From Siphonodentalium dalli (lineage: Eukaryota; Mollusca; Scaphopoda; Gadilida; Siphonodentaliidae), in NCBI GenBank assembly GCA_032622095.1, contig CP136063.1, forward strand, positions 209,919,934-209,983,933: a stretch of DNA of 64,000 bases, given 5' to 3'. Positions 9,523-21,936 of the stretch are shown here, one piece after another (the stretch's first letter is position 1; the number at the start of each line of letters is the position of its first letter). A program made the position numbers and the translations under genes. The notes beneath the pieces are model-generated. The model was not told the DNA's origin. It made no database searches and saw only the letters and a list, made by a program, of their open reading frames with translations.

Positions 9523-11400
9523 CTGAAATATTTCCATTAAAATAGTTAGTAATCTTGAGTTGAAAGCGACATAATTTTCAGTTCTCAAATCAAAGGGACA
9601 CAAGGCTCTAGCAGTGGGTAAATGTGCAAAAAGTTTTAAAAAAATTTAAAAACGTCACCACTAAGAAGAACATGGATAAATTGATAAACTTTGTTCTTAT
9701 ATTCATTATCGAAAGTTCTTCAATAACAAAATTGCGCGTGTTGAAACCATTGTCAAGTAAACAAACGGTTACAGTGATTTGGCAACAAATATCGCTAATC
9801 GTTATGTAAGTTCAAATTTTGTAGTCTGGATTTCAAAAACAATTTCAATGACCATTTCCAATGTTTACCGCCAAGTCTTGATTAAACTTTGTTATCTTGA
9901 TGAACTAATTGGACCTTTATTGGTAACAATGTTTTTCTATGCGACATCTCATTATTGAAGAGTTATTAATAATGCAAATAAGAACAAAGTCAACATATTT
10001 TCTCAAATATATATTGACGATTTATTTTTACATACTTTATGTTATTTCGCATGAACCCATGTCGAAGGCCTTGAATGCTTTTAAGTCAAATAACTGTCAT
10101 CTACTATATCCCAGATATCACAATAGTACGACAAATTCATGGCATTCATATTTCGTACGTACGCACAATACATGTCTTAGAGGAAAATACTTATTCAAGG
10201 AAATAGAGTCCCTTTTCCACACCATGCAACATGTTTACATCGTGCAACAACACATTTGCCATAACGACAAGAAAAGAGAGTCTCCTTTTCTACATCTTGT
10301 AACACTCGATTTGTCATAACCACAGGCAAGAGATTCCTTTTGTATGATTTAGTGCGATAAGGCACGATCTTGTTGTGTGTATGACGTGTAGATGAATGCA
10401 CCCACTATTAGCCAAAACACAAAATATTATATTCAAAACTCTCTACAATCGAGAACAAAAGATATCGTTATCAAACATCAAGTATTATCTGACGAACGGG
10501 ACCATTTTATTTGATACACTGTAAACTATTTTGAATTTTGAATTCGAATTTGAATAAGGAATTCAAAACTAAGTGCTTACTTATGACATTCTTTCTAATG
10601 GCTAAACCGTATTGATTTTCCACACCTCATGCTGATTTTAAAACAGTTTGGTAACTTGCTTAAAGACATATTATGGACTTGTTCGGGTGTGTGAAACTGG
10701 TATGTTAGTATTCAGGCGCTATGTCAACAGGAGGAATGGAGCATTCTACTAACATCGCCGAAAACATCGACAAAATAACTCCATAGAAAACATCGTCTGA
10801 ACTATGCATGATTGTAAATATTTACATCTCGATTCGTGACGCAACTGTAAGCGATAAACCAACTCAAATGATTTCGCCATCATTGGGAAAATATCCACCT
10901 GTGGGAGAGTATTTCATATACTGACATATACTCATGAATGTCACAAACATGGCTGCACAAATTACACTAATTTGATATTATATTCGAAGAAAGTAGAAAA
11001 AATAAAAGAAATGAAAGAAAACGGTTTCTTGATTACATTGAGTTATTGAGATACAGGGATAAAATAACACATATATCCTACAAAATGATTTATACCTATA
11101 TTTACAACTAAGAGTATCATATCCACATGCACAGTCGAATATCTCACACGCGTGGGGATGCTAGGCAGAGTGAAATGTGGATGTTTGAAAATATTGTATT
11201 TGAACCCATTTTACATAATACATTTTATACATTGACAATTGGAATATGAACATATGATATGAGTTAATCAAAAGGGATGGGAGCACAAGTTATTCAACTT
11301 AGAATATTGCTTATCTCCCTTAACAATATTGAAACGCATAATACTATTTATATATGGAATTATGTAGGACTCAAAGTTAGCTCATAGTTGGAATGTATTA
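9523..11400. other. Intron or intergenic, no recognised gene
   Basis: AT-rich DNA upstream of the lectin exon. ORFs at 9,624, 9,939 and 10,195 show no family features. Around 10,200-10,340 a phrase with CTCCTTTT..ACA and ..CAT..AACGACAAG..AGAG recurs imperfectly two to three times, suggesting a decayed short tandem repeat. No lectin exon was seen. Confidence 0.4.
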
Positions 11401-11539
11401 CATAAAAAAAACGGTGGGGGTCGAGATTGAAGGTGATGTCTAAAGTGAGTGGACAGATATCAAGGAGGGGATGTAGGTCCTATCTACCTGACGTCAGACG
11501 ATGCAATGAACGTTTGCGTACTGCTAAACAATTTATCAT

Positions 11540-12130
11540 TTAGAGTATTGGATAGGTTGCTTTGAGGATATCGTCAATCATATCAACGAACATTCCTTTT
11601 AGCCAAAGGCGTTGGATGAATAGTAAGAGACTTTCTTCAAATAATGGGCACTGAAAGACAAAATGCAAGGCGTCTTCAGTATAAAAGCCGCATTGACAGT
11701 GGGCTGTTATGGAAATATAGTTTCCAAGTTTATCAAAATTTAAATCGCTGCAGTTATTCCTTAGCTTGGTGTGCACGATGTTCCACTTGCGAGAGCCTGA
11801 ATTGAAATATGGCGGCGGTTTTGGGGGTAAGATAGGCAATTTGTCATATATTAATTTCAATATGTCGGTTTTGGTGCGATCAGATGAACCATTTATTACC
11901 ACTGCATTCCATTTAATTACCACTGCATTCCATTTAATTACCACTGCATTCCATTTAATTACCATCTCAGACAGAAAGGTCGATTTAAAATGTGGATTAT
12001 TTTGCCAATAAATCATTATCATAAGGATATTTGATGGCCCTGTTTTCTGAGCATCCAAGCAGCTAATGATAAATAACCGAAAATTGGTCCCGTTGGTTAA
12101 ACGCTTATGGAATATGTATGGAATACCCAA
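11540..12130 (-). pseudogene. LINE polyprotein C-terminus (5'-truncated non-LTR retrotransposon)
   Basis: This open frame of 196 codons matches the region after the reverse transcriptase in LINE ORF2 proteins. Residues 116-165 hold a KWNIVHTKLRNN..L segment, then HCQCGFYTEDALHFVFQCPLF, a Cys-x-Cys-x8-His-x4-Cys arrangement (C145, C147, H156, C161) typical of the C-terminal zinc-like motif in CR1, Jockey and I type elements. No reverse transcriptase motifs precede it, so the copy is truncated, as is usual after incomplete reverse transcription. The first codon of the frame is TTG, not ATG. Residues 57-79 contain a seven-residue unit (VIKWNAV) three times, from a 21-bp tandem triplication. No enzyme is made from this fragment. 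Confidence 0.75.
11893..11964. repeat. 21-bp tandem triplication inside the LINE fragment
   Basis: The phrase TTACCACTGCATTCCATTTAA is repeated three times head to tail with almost no change, followed by a partial copy. It preserves the reading frame. The near-identity suggests a recent slippage event. Confidence 0.9.
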
Positions 12131-12859
12131 GTGGATTCCTCTGTACGGTTGTTAGGCTGTGTGTTGAACTGGTCTGCTAAAAATCCATGCGGACGAAACT
12201 TATGTAATCAAGTAACTAATTCAGTTATTAATGACTAAATGACTAATAAACTATAAAACACATTTTAATGGACACTTTTGGGAGAATATATAAATCTTTC
12301 ATCGATTCGCATATCAACCATGAATATAATAGTGTCGTCATGGTGATCGATAGTACTGCTCATACGGATCTCTTCGATGACATCGGGACCACTAATTGTT
12401 GCAAGAAAAATACAAATTTAAACCGATAAGCGGGGATAGTAGAAACGGATATGCAGTCTTAATTGATGCGTATTGTCCCAATTTTTCGATTATTATTTTT
12501 CCACCTTGTTACTAACGACAATAGATGATGTAGTCTAATAATCAATTTCTCTTCCAATAAAATCGATAGCTACAAAAGACGTCTAGCTCGAATTGTATCT
12601 CCTGAATTGTATCGACGATTAAATGTAAATTCATTTTTGCAATGATTAGTATAGAAACATTCCGAAATAGATGCTATTTAGCTTATATTTGATATGGAGG
12701 GCCCTTGAGTGACATGGATACTGATTTGTTCAAATTGGATCACAGGGACATAACTTTCTATCCATAGAAATCGGGGTTTAAGAGAACATACACGAACCAT
12801 CTGGGGGCGATATATGATAACGGAGGTATACGAATTACCATTGAACTGATGTGTGTAAG
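12131..12859. other. No recognised gene
   Basis: AT-rich DNA between the LINE fragment and the trinucleotide tract. The minus-strand frame continuing from the LINE is broken by stops upstream of 12,130. I see no exon signals. Confidence 0.4.
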
Positions 12860-12879
12860 GTTAGTCATGGCGTTGGACG

Positions 12880-13180
12880 AGGTTGGTGATAGTGATGATA
12901 AAGATGACAGCGACGACAACGATGACGATTGACGACGACGATAACAACGCCGACGATGCCGATGATGGGATAATGAAGACGGTGGATGATGACGAAGATT
13001 GATAAAGACTTCGACAAAATTGTTGACGATTGTGATGATGATGATGACGACGATGATGATGATGATGATGATGAAGATGATGTTGATGATTGTGTTGATG
13101 ATGACGACGATGGATGATGATGATGATGATGATACTGGTGACGACGACAATGATGAGGATGTTGATGATGACGACGATGA
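12880..13180. repeat. GAT/GAC-rich imperfect trinucleotide repeat
   Basis: A roughly 300-bp tract of GAT, GAC and GAA triplets. It gives ORFs rich in Asp and Met on the plus strand and in Ser or His on the minus strand. These frames are low-complexity artefacts. Confidence 0.9.
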
Positions 13181-13189
13181 TGTAAGTGA

Positions 13190-14079
13190 CCCCATTGTAT
13201 ATATGTATATGTCCATGTTCTGCATTAATTTGCAGCGTTGACAATTAAAGCTTAGCATACATATACGTTCGTGTACATTCAGTGTGAAGTTAGTTTCACA
13301 TTGGACATTCGTGGACTTTCGCGAAATATCTTCGACGAGCACATGGGTACAGGACAAACCGCTCTGCTGAGGTCGGATGGTTATTCCGTGGGAAGAATAA
13401 TTACTCTATGAGAGCTCCAGGCTGAATTTTCAAACCTTTTCAAACATCGTTTAGCCTCTATACCTCTACATTCAATTGCCAATTGTCACATAATTTTCTA
13501 AGTCCAGAATGTCCTTTTCTCTATTGAAAGACATTCAAACATACATTCAACTAGTATGCTTCTAATTAACTTATAGTTTCTTATTCAATACATTTGAATG
13601 TGTGTAGATACCAAATACAATAATTATTGTAACATCTCTGTAGTCAAATTATTGCATTTAATATAATTAGACAGTGTGCGGTCAAGTGTATTGGCAGATG
13701 TTCGCACGGTCAAATTTACTTGACTCGCACATGTGGACAGGAAAAAACGCTCTCTTTTGACCGAAGCTGTATTGCATGCGAAGTAGCATTGCTCCATAAG
13801 ATTCTCGAGCATAATCGTCCACCGGTTTTGCCTCTACGCTTACTGCGAAATATTGCAGTAATATATTGGCATTTCAAAGGAATGACGCTTGCTCTAGTCC
13901 TTACCAAATCGAAGCAAGTTTGTTGTTTCAAAAATATAGGACTGTCCTCCTATTTGAGATTGTAATTCTATAAACCTCACACGTACAACACTTGGCAATA
14001 AACACGCGTCTAATAATGAACACATATGTGTCCGTTGTGTTTGCATCACTTTGAGCTTTGAGTTTATCATATTAATTTA
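13190..14079. other. No recognised gene
   Basis: Two short segments near 13,345 and 13,725 resemble each other (CACATGGGTACAGGACAAACC and CACATGTGGACAGGAAAAAAC), perhaps an old duplication. The opposing ORFs at 13,624-13,965 overlap on both strands and show no domain. Confidence 0.35.
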
Positions 14080-14094
14080 TGGACCGTCGATCTA

Positions 14095-14555
14095 GATATC
14101 GTAATATAACGCGATTTCTATACATCGAGTCAACTCGTACCCAAGTCGCCGATGTTATTGCAAAGTGTCCATTAACAAATTATACTCGTACCCCGTGGTG
14201 TGACTACAGTAACGCGATTTATATATACCGAGTCAACTCGTACCCAAGTCGCCGATGGGGGGGGGGGGGGTGACTACAGTTTACCAAAAACTAAGTCAAC
14301 TCGTACCCGGAGTCACTAATTTTACAATGTCATACACTCTAAGTCATTTCATCGACTTTGATATAACGAGTCATCTCGTACCCTGCGCTCCTGATTGTTT
14401 GGAAGGTCTCATGTCAATCTTCGGTTGTAATATGGGTCTTTTCTCTCAATAAAATAAGAGGGTACGAAATGACACAGGAGGGTACGAGTTGACTCATATG
14501 GAGGGTACGAGTTTTCTTTTTTCGGAGGGTACGACCTGGTCAGGGTACGAAATTT
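14095..14555. repeat. Mirrored cluster of a TCAACTCGTACCC repeat
   Basis: The motif (G)TCAACTCGTACCC or a close variant occurs about five times in forward orientation (14,129-14,382). It then occurs about five times in reverse as GGGTACGAGTTGA-type copies (14,459-14,550). The two halves form a fold-back. A run of 14 G (14,257-14,270) interrupts the forward half. Confidence 0.85.
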
Positions 14556-15039
14556 AAGATGTAGGTAATGTTCCATAACAATCCTAGAATTCGGTGGGTT
14601 CCACTAACAAACAAACTTATGAGTTGGTTCCAGATGGAATCAAAGAAGCGTGGAACCAAACTGCTAGGTTCTATCCTGGTATTATGTTATACGGGGAACC
14701 AAATTTGGAACTTTGTCCTCAGAGTGTAACTTATTATACATACATATTATCACTATATATACAGTAGAGCGATGCTGGTCTCCATACCAAGCGTTGCAGC
14801 TCGTCTGATCTCGGATGTCATCTTCTCAACGAGACGTGATGTGGAGTCCCATACCACTTCATTGTAGTGATAATGTGTGTACATTGATGAATTGCATGTC
14901 TATGTGAAAGACATTTGGCTAAATGTGTTTATGGAGAATAACAAACACGAAAGATATAAATTTTACGAGAAAGCGTGTAAACATTACGACGTCACTGTTA
15001 TTAATGAGCAGATCTGCTGTATGCGTTGGTTCGATTGTA
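14556..15039. other. No recognised gene; short 5S rRNA-like stretch
   Basis: At 14,778-14,815 the plus strand reads GGTCTCCATACCA, then CTCGTCTGATCTCGGA. Both resemble the internal promoter half of animal 5S rRNA (CCATACCA..CTCGTCTGATCTCGGAAG). No full 5S gene is present. The ORF at 14,877-15,065 shows no domain. Confidence 0.3.
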
Positions 15040-15300
15040 ACCCTTCCATGACTGGAGCTTCCTGAAATGTTGCGAAAACCCTGTGCCAATGCATTCTCTG
15101 ATATATGCGAGTCTCCCATAGTGAGCCTCGCATATATAACATAATGCATTGGTCTAACAATGTTTACCTTGATCTTGTTAGCAAGTGCATTCTCTTATAT
15201 ATTCTCTCCCTTTGTGAGACTCGCATATATAAGAAAATGCAGTGACACAGGATATTTAATGCTCCACCAGCGCAGCTCCAACCATGAAAGGGTTAAATGA
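15040..15300. repeat. Hairpin MITE-like repeat, two adjacent copies
   Basis: Two neighbouring copies (about 15,040-15,150 and 15,180-15,300) carry a stem made from TATATGCGAGTCTCCC and its complement (..GAGCCTCGCATATATA), flanked by AATGCATT. A third copy in inverted orientation lies at 53,170-53,300 and shares CCTGTGCCAATGCATTC, GTTTTCGCAA and GAAGGGTTAA with this one. No coding capacity. Confidence 0.75.
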
Positions 15301-15330
15301 ATGGCGCAGGCAATGTCATCGCAGAAGCAC

Positions 15331-17010
15331 ATTAGCAGAGCGGACGGAACCGATTTCAGAAAGTTTAGTCCATCGGCACCACACACGGGCTTGTGATACA
15401 TCATTTGGAAGGTTAGGACATTCCGCATCGGATAGGACCCGGTGTGAAATATACAAATGATGCAAAAGATGATTTTTAGCTGATTAAGTGCCAAAATTCA
15501 GCAAAAATCCCTGTTTTTGTAAAATCGACAAAATGAGAAATATAAGTATAGAAACGCGAACATTTTGTGCTAAAATATTGTAGTCTACATACCTCTAGAT
15601 ATTTACTATGATAGTGGTACGATTTCTCTGATATAACGAAGATTTTTTTTAGATTTATTGTAAAAATAGACAAAACAGCGCAATTTTTTGGACCGGGGAT
15701 CACGTATATAGTCTAGAAAAGTGGGTATATATATACCGCATACGACAATATGCTGAATATGTCATAATATTTAACACGCGATGTGTTATGTAAGATTATT
15801 TCAACCCTCACCCCAAAATTCAGCAAAAAGTCACTGTTTTAGGGAAATTCGGCACAAATGAATACAAAAGAACAGGTATTCGGGATATGTTTGTGCTACG
15901 ATATAGCAGGTTACACACTTATAATTACAAAGTAATGAAATGCCATGATTGTGGTGATAGATGTAAAAATTTCTTAAATTTACGTGGAAAATAGACAAAA
16001 AAATCATTCATTTTCAGTTGTTTCGCCCCTCTTAATAGGCGATTATTCAGTATTGCATTGAATGGAGATCCCGTATATAATATAGAAACTGGTGGAAATA
16101 TATACTCCATATAATTGTAGGATAAGAATGTCATTCTTTGCCATAGATGCTATGTGGTGGTAGATTGTGTTACCCCCACCCCAAAATTAAGAAGAAACAA
16201 AATCAGTTTTAGAAATTTCGGTATGGCAGAATACAAAAGCACAACTCCCATTAGTTTGTGCTATTATATTGAAGTGTACCCACTTCGAGATATACATTAT
16301 GATAACGTCGTGGTATAATTTACAGATGGCAAATTTCGGAGTTTTCTTATGAAAGTAGAACGAAAATCGTGAAATATAAACTTGTTTTGCCCCTCTACAT
16401 GGGTGATAATTCAATTCCATTTTGAACAATAATCCAGGACAAACTCTCAAGAGTTGACGAGACACATAATGCATATGAATGTTTTCGGATTGTATCATCT
16501 TCTGTCGCATTTGTTTGGTTACGTTATTGCACCCATCGCCCCAACAATACAATACATTGTAAGATGAGACAAACACGGAATATTCCTATACACATTTATG
16601 CATTATACACATACCTTATCAAGCTGCGGCTTTTGATAGTTACTTGAGTTGAAGAAATTACATCATTGTATATGTTTACTTCGCATAATATAGCTTCACA
16701 GTTTTATAAGATTATACGTATTGGGAGGTTTAGTGATTGTTAATAACCAGGTTCAGCCACAGTACATGTAACTTGTAACATGTGTTTCCATTACCAACGG
16801 AATCACATGACCATTCCGCTTACACGTACACCATCAAACAACCGTTTAGACGTTTTGTGTCAAATGTGCAGCATTGCGAAATTTGTATCAGAGGGGTGTC
16901 CACTGTCCAATCTTTATATCAATCGACGAACCTGTGCTTAGTGAACTTTTGTTAAATTATTCAGCAGCGGTGACCACGCCGTTACTTTTCCCAAATGGGT
17001 TGTTGGTACG
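15331..17010 (+). repeat. Palindrome II, left arm (~1.7 kb)
   Basis: This arm matches 19,252-20,985 in reverse complement throughout. Examples are TTTAGTCCATCGGCACCACA near the outer end and CCCAAATGGGTTGTTGGTACG at the inner end. The outer two thirds holds three diverged direct subrepeats of about 340-360 bp starting near 15,486, 15,826 and 16,186. Each begins with a CCAAAATT(C/A)AG phrase and carries an AAATAGACAAAA or related block. The inner third (16,700-17,010) is unique to the arms. Confidence 0.85.
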
Positions 17011-17879
17011 ACTTCCTTTACACCGTAGGTCGTCTGCACCCTGGAACCGATGGAAGCCAAAGTTTGTTTGTATCTGGGTGCAGACATGTTCTCCAATGCG
17101 GTCGCATAGCCTACTCTTCTTCGATACACATAGAGGGTTTTTAGCGACCAATGGGCATGAATTACCCACGAGACGACACAGCCATTAAGGTGAGCTCGCG
17201 ATCTCACCACATCTGTTCGTGGGTCAACCCTGCAAGTTGAGACAAGAGGTCGTATTTGGAATGAACCTGCAGCCACCCAGGACTTGATGTTCCCCCATGG
17301 CTGCCACGTCTATTTAATCATATAATAGAATATTTGTTTACATCAACAGTACTGTACAAACAGTATATACTATGTATTTCTGTGGCTCTCCTATCTGGGA
17401 GTCATCATCCACGACTTTGCCCTATGGGGACCTTCCCATAGTATTTGGGGTTTTAATGCGCCACGATCTTCTTGGTCACAGCCATCAAATCGAGCCTTGT
17501 CATCAAGCTTGCGATGTTCTTTAATTCTATATATCGTCCTCGAATCCCCCTTGGGGTACCATGGCGGTGTTTTTGGGTTGGGCCATATTTCTTGGAATAT
17601 GATGAGGAACAGATGCCGTAATATCTCCCAAGGCCTTGGTCATTACATGCCGAATTTATCTGACCATGTATGTCTGCCAATGTGTCAGGAAGAATTTATT
17701 TCTCCTGTGCATTTGGTTTCACTTCAGGATAGGGTGGTTTTGGTTCAGCTCTTTGAAACACATCCTCATTTCTTTTATGGTAGCAGAAACTACTGCTGTA
17801 TTGCCATGTGATCATATAGACCCATACTAGATTCGTTAAGCTTTCTGAGCATTTTTGAATTTCCAGACCTTCCAGGAGT
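17011..17879. other. Palindrome II loop, proximal part
   Basis: No domain is recognised in the ORFs here (17,453-17,811 on both strands). On the minus strand this lies 3' of the gag-protease relic, so it may be decayed pol or long-terminal-repeat sequence. I could not find reverse transcriptase motifs in it. The 17,290-17,460 part is AT-rich with short direct repeats. Confidence 0.35.
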
Positions 17880-18810
17880 CACATATGGCATATTCTGCCA
17901 AAATATGTGTTCTCTACCATAGCTGGTGCCTGATCCGTGCTGCTTATCGCGGTATAAGTGGGCTCGTGATAATCAGTTTCAATAGTTCCAATTCCTTCTG
18001 GGGAATTTGTGTTGATGTGCTCTGACAAGTGACGAGAAGATACTATCTCTGGAAGAGTTTCCGATGAGTTAGATGATACAACTCGGTATGCCTTATTCGT
18101 TTCGTTGGACTCAGTGATCAGCAGCTCGTGTGTTACATCATTTATGTAACATATGTATTTATCTTCCGATAAGTAGTGATACAGTTTCTTGAGAGCTTGG
18201 AAACTTTTGCTCCAGTACCAATCAGAAACCTTACTGGCTGCCCATACAGATTGCAATCTAAATACAACCCCCCCTCTTCAGAAGAGCTGTATCTAACAAA
18301 CTCGTTGGAGTTACGATGTCCACTTGTGTTCTGCTGGTCTCCCCTACCACGATATGCATTATGGCACATGTCGCGTGGATTGTGAGAAGTTCTACATCTG
18401 GTGCGTTCTTTGTATTCGTTTGTGTTATAATCAGGATTATCATTATAATTATGTCTCCATTGTCTATCGTCACGACAGTCCCTCCAGGACTCATTTGTGT
18501 TATCCCTTTTCTCCTTGTTTTGGTTCTCCAAGTTTGTCATTCTTTGTTATTCTCCCCTTTACATCTCTTCACATCAGTCAGTATTTGTTTTATCTCCTTT
18601 ATCTCAGAGATGGACTGTGGTGTCTCGGACGATTGTGAGCTATTTGAGCTATCCAATTAGAACCAGTTTGGGGCTTCAGTTCATCTCTTATCTTTTTTAG
18701 TTCTTCAAACTCTATATTTTTGCTTTGAGTTGGGTCTGCTTCATTTAGTGCCCTAGCAAAGTGTTTAGCCCTATGTTTTTCAGACTTGGAAAAAGCCTCT
18801 AATTCAACTT
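17880..18810 (-). pseudogene. Ty3-like LTR retrotransposon relic (gag and protease)
   Basis: Minus-strand frames read through a gag-like segment (18,599-18,810, with KSEKHRAKHFARALNEADP). Then comes an Asn/Arg/Asp-rich linker (18,142-18,540), and then GGLYLDCNLYGQPVRFLIGTGAK. That last stretch is the retropepsin active-site region, where the family has D-T-G-A; here the catalytic Asp is Gly (LIGTGA, residues 106-111 of the frame). A frameshift after this motif moves the likely continuation into the frame at 17,879-18,256. A stop and frame changes also separate the gag part. It is a dead copy, and no intact zinc knuckle was seen. It sits in the loop of palindrome II. Confidence 0.65.
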
Positions 18811-18904
18811 ATGCTCTTATGTCTTATGCTCTCACCAAGAGAGCCCAGTCATGCTTGTTGTACAATGAGCCGTATATATATCTGGATCATCCAACCGGGT
18901 GCAG

Positions 18905-19022
18905 GACGTTTCGGCACCTGGACGTTTCGGCACTTGGTTTTCGAGACGTTTCGGCACTTGGTTGTTTCGGCCCAGGTACTTGGACGTTTCGGCACTTCAT
19001 CGAAGACGTTTCGGCACTTATT
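18905..19022. repeat. GACGTTTCGGCACTT minisatellite
   Basis: Five to six copies of a 15-bp core GACGTTTCGGCACTT, with spacers of varying length between them. It lies in the palindrome II loop next to the retrotransposon relic. Confidence 0.9.
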
Positions 19023-19251
19023 TGATTTACTTTTCATATATAATATTGACTTTGATGTTGCATTTATATTCGCCGTTTGTTATAATTCGGTATAGTACAT
19101 ACTAAAGCGTGTTTACACTGTCAAGTAGTTCCAAACCATCCAACGTCGTTAGAAACATCAACCGCACGCGACTAGCACAACGACCAGATGACCCTGCCAC
19201 ATGTCATGAAGAGGTAATTCTTATATGTATAGTACTACTATAATGGTAGTT

Positions 19252-20985
19252 CGTACCAACAACCCATTTGGGAAAAGTAACGACGTGGTCACCGCTACTG
19301 AAGAATTTAACAAAAGTTCACTAAGCACATGTTCGTCGATTGATATAAAGATTGGACACCCCTCTGATACACATTTCGCAATGCTGCACATTTGACACAA
19401 AACGTCTAAACGGTTGTTTGATGGTGTACGTGTAAGCGGAATGGTCATGTGAGTCAGGTGATTTCGATGGTAATGGCAGCACATGTTACAAGTTACATGC
19501 ATGTACTGTGGCTGCACCTGGTTATTAACAAACACTAAACCTCCCAATATATATAATCTTATACAACTGTGAAGCTATATTATGCGAAGTAAACATATAC
19601 AATGATGTAATTTCTTCAACTAAAGTAACTATCAAACGCCTCAGCTTGATAATGTATGTGTATAATGCATAAATGTGTATATGAATATTCCGTGTTTGTC
19701 TCATCTTGCAATGTATTGTACTGTTGGGGCGATGGGTGCAACAACGTAACCAAACAAATGTGACAGAAGATGATACAATCCGAAAACATTCATATGCATT
19801 ATGTGTCTCGTCAACTCTTGAGAGTTTGTCCTAAATTATTGTTCAAAGTGGAATTGAATTATCATACATCTAGAGGGGGAAAACAAGTTTATATTTAACG
19901 ATTTTCGTTCTACTTTCATCAGAAAACTCCGAAATTTGCCATCTGTAAATTATACCATGGCTTTATCATAATGTATATATCGAAGTGGGTAGACTTCAAT
20001 ATAATAGCACAAAATAATTGGAGTTGTGCTTTTGTATTCTGCCATACCGAAATTTCTAAAACTGATTTTGTTTCTGAATTTTGGGGTGGGGTGACACAAT
20101 ATACCAACACATAGCATCTATGGCAAATAATGACATCCTTATCCTACAATCATATGCAGTATATATTTCCACAAGTTTTCTATATTATATACGGGATTTC
20201 CATTCAATGCAATACTGAATAATCGCCTATTAAGAGGGGCGAAACAACTGAAAATTAATGATTTTTGTCTATTTTCCACGTAAATTTAAGACATTTTCAC
20301 ATTTATCACCAAAATCATGGCATTTCATTACTTTGTATTTATAAGTGTGTAAACTGCTATATCGTAGCACAAAATATCCCGAATACCTGTGCTTTTGTAT
20401 TCATTTGTGCCGAATTCCCTAAAACGGTGACTTTTTTTGAAATTTTGGGGTGAGGGTTGAAATAATCTTACATAACACATCACGTGTTAAATATGATGAC
20501 ATATTCAGCATACTGTCGTATGCGGTATATACATGTATATACGCACTTTTCTAGACTATATACGGTATCCGCGGTCAAAACAATATTGATCTATCGCCCA
20601 TTAAGAGAGGCAAAAAAAATGAAAAATTGCGCTGTTTTGTCTATTTTTACAATAAATCTAAAAAAAAATCTTCGTAATATCAGAGAAATCGTACCACTAT
20701 CATAGTAAATATCTAGAGGTATATAGACTACAATATATTAGCGCAAAATGTTCGCGTTTCTATACTTTTATTTCTCATTTTGCCGAATTTTACAAAAACA
20801 GGGATTTTTGCTGAATTTTGGCACTAAATTAGCTAAAAATCATCTTTCGCATCATTTGTATATTTCACACCGGGTCCGGTCCGATGCGGAATGACATAAC
20901 CTTCAAAATGATGTATCACAAGCCCGTGTGTGGTGCCGATGGACTAAACTCCTACTTCTAATGAGCTTTTTGGGTTTGTCCGCTC
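19252..20985 (-). repeat. Palindrome II, right arm (~1.7 kb)
   Basis: This is the inverted copy of 15,331-17,010, including the three subrepeats. Small indels and scattered substitutions separate the arms, so the duplication is not very recent. The outer ends diverge past CTCTACTACATAGAG. Confidence 0.85.
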
Positions 20986-21936
20986 TACTACATAGAGTGT
21001 TCTGTGAAGTATGATGCTACCAGTAGAGTTTCTCTGAATTTCTTGGTACTGGAAACGAACAACGGAATAATTTTGTCTCGATTGGACATTGAGAGGGAAT
21101 GTTTTCACTTTTATCTTACTTTACTTGAATATAATCGAGTGACAATGGGACTATTTTTTATCTATCGCGGATTGAAGAAAATGGTACTTGTTGCAATTAA
21201 CGGTGAAAATGGAACTTTAAGATATAGAACGATGTCACTTATAAAGCAACCTCTGTATTTCATTTTATCATTAGTGTCGTCATAATGGATTAAATGGAGA
21301 TAAAAATCCAATTTTTCCGTAATTTGAATAGCAGTATTTCCCCGCTTTGTCGATCGCGGAAGAAAATATCGTTGTGTATTTTCAGAGTCGCGTGATACGG
21401 ATTCGAAAAACCATACAGTGGTTTCCGATTTTCTGGAAAACTTCACCAAACAAATGCGGTATTATGCTAGAAAACCCACAGTCATATAATAATAGACACT
21501 TACATTTAATACATTGGATATATACACATTATCGGTACAGTGAAGTGATATGGGCCGTAGTATCACGCCGAATCCACGAGGTCAGATTGCCGTTACAAAT
21601 AAGCTGCCACACGTCAACGAGACTACGGCCCATGTCTTGCATGCTGGCAACGACGTGCCAGTGGCTGCGCGATTGGTGGGGTGTCCACTTCTAACTCCAT
21701 ACACCGCCAAGGCGGAGCTATACATTTCTAACTGCTGTAAGAAAAAGGTAGAACATATTTCCACAAACTTGGACATCACTTGTTTTAATTCCAGTAGATT
21801 CAAATAACACAATATTACACTATAATGCTCGGTTGAATCGGACTGCAAAAAGAAACACGAGTTTGTGTCGTGGTGGTTTATTTGTTGGTGATGATCCTAT
21901 TTCTTCAAATGTGGCTAGGATTTCCATTATAAAAAC
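20986..21936. other. No recognised gene; one short hairpin
   Basis: The ORFs at 21,004 and 21,550 show no family features. ATGGGCCGTAGT (near 21,550) and its exact complement ACTACGGCCCAT (near 21,623) could form a 12-bp stem with a ~60-nt loop. Confidence 0.4.

Noticed and set aside
12758-13357. 199-codon Ser/Ile-rich minus-strand ORF and Asp/Met-rich plus-strand ORF
   Set aside because: They run over a GAT/GAC trinucleotide tract; low complexity, no domain.
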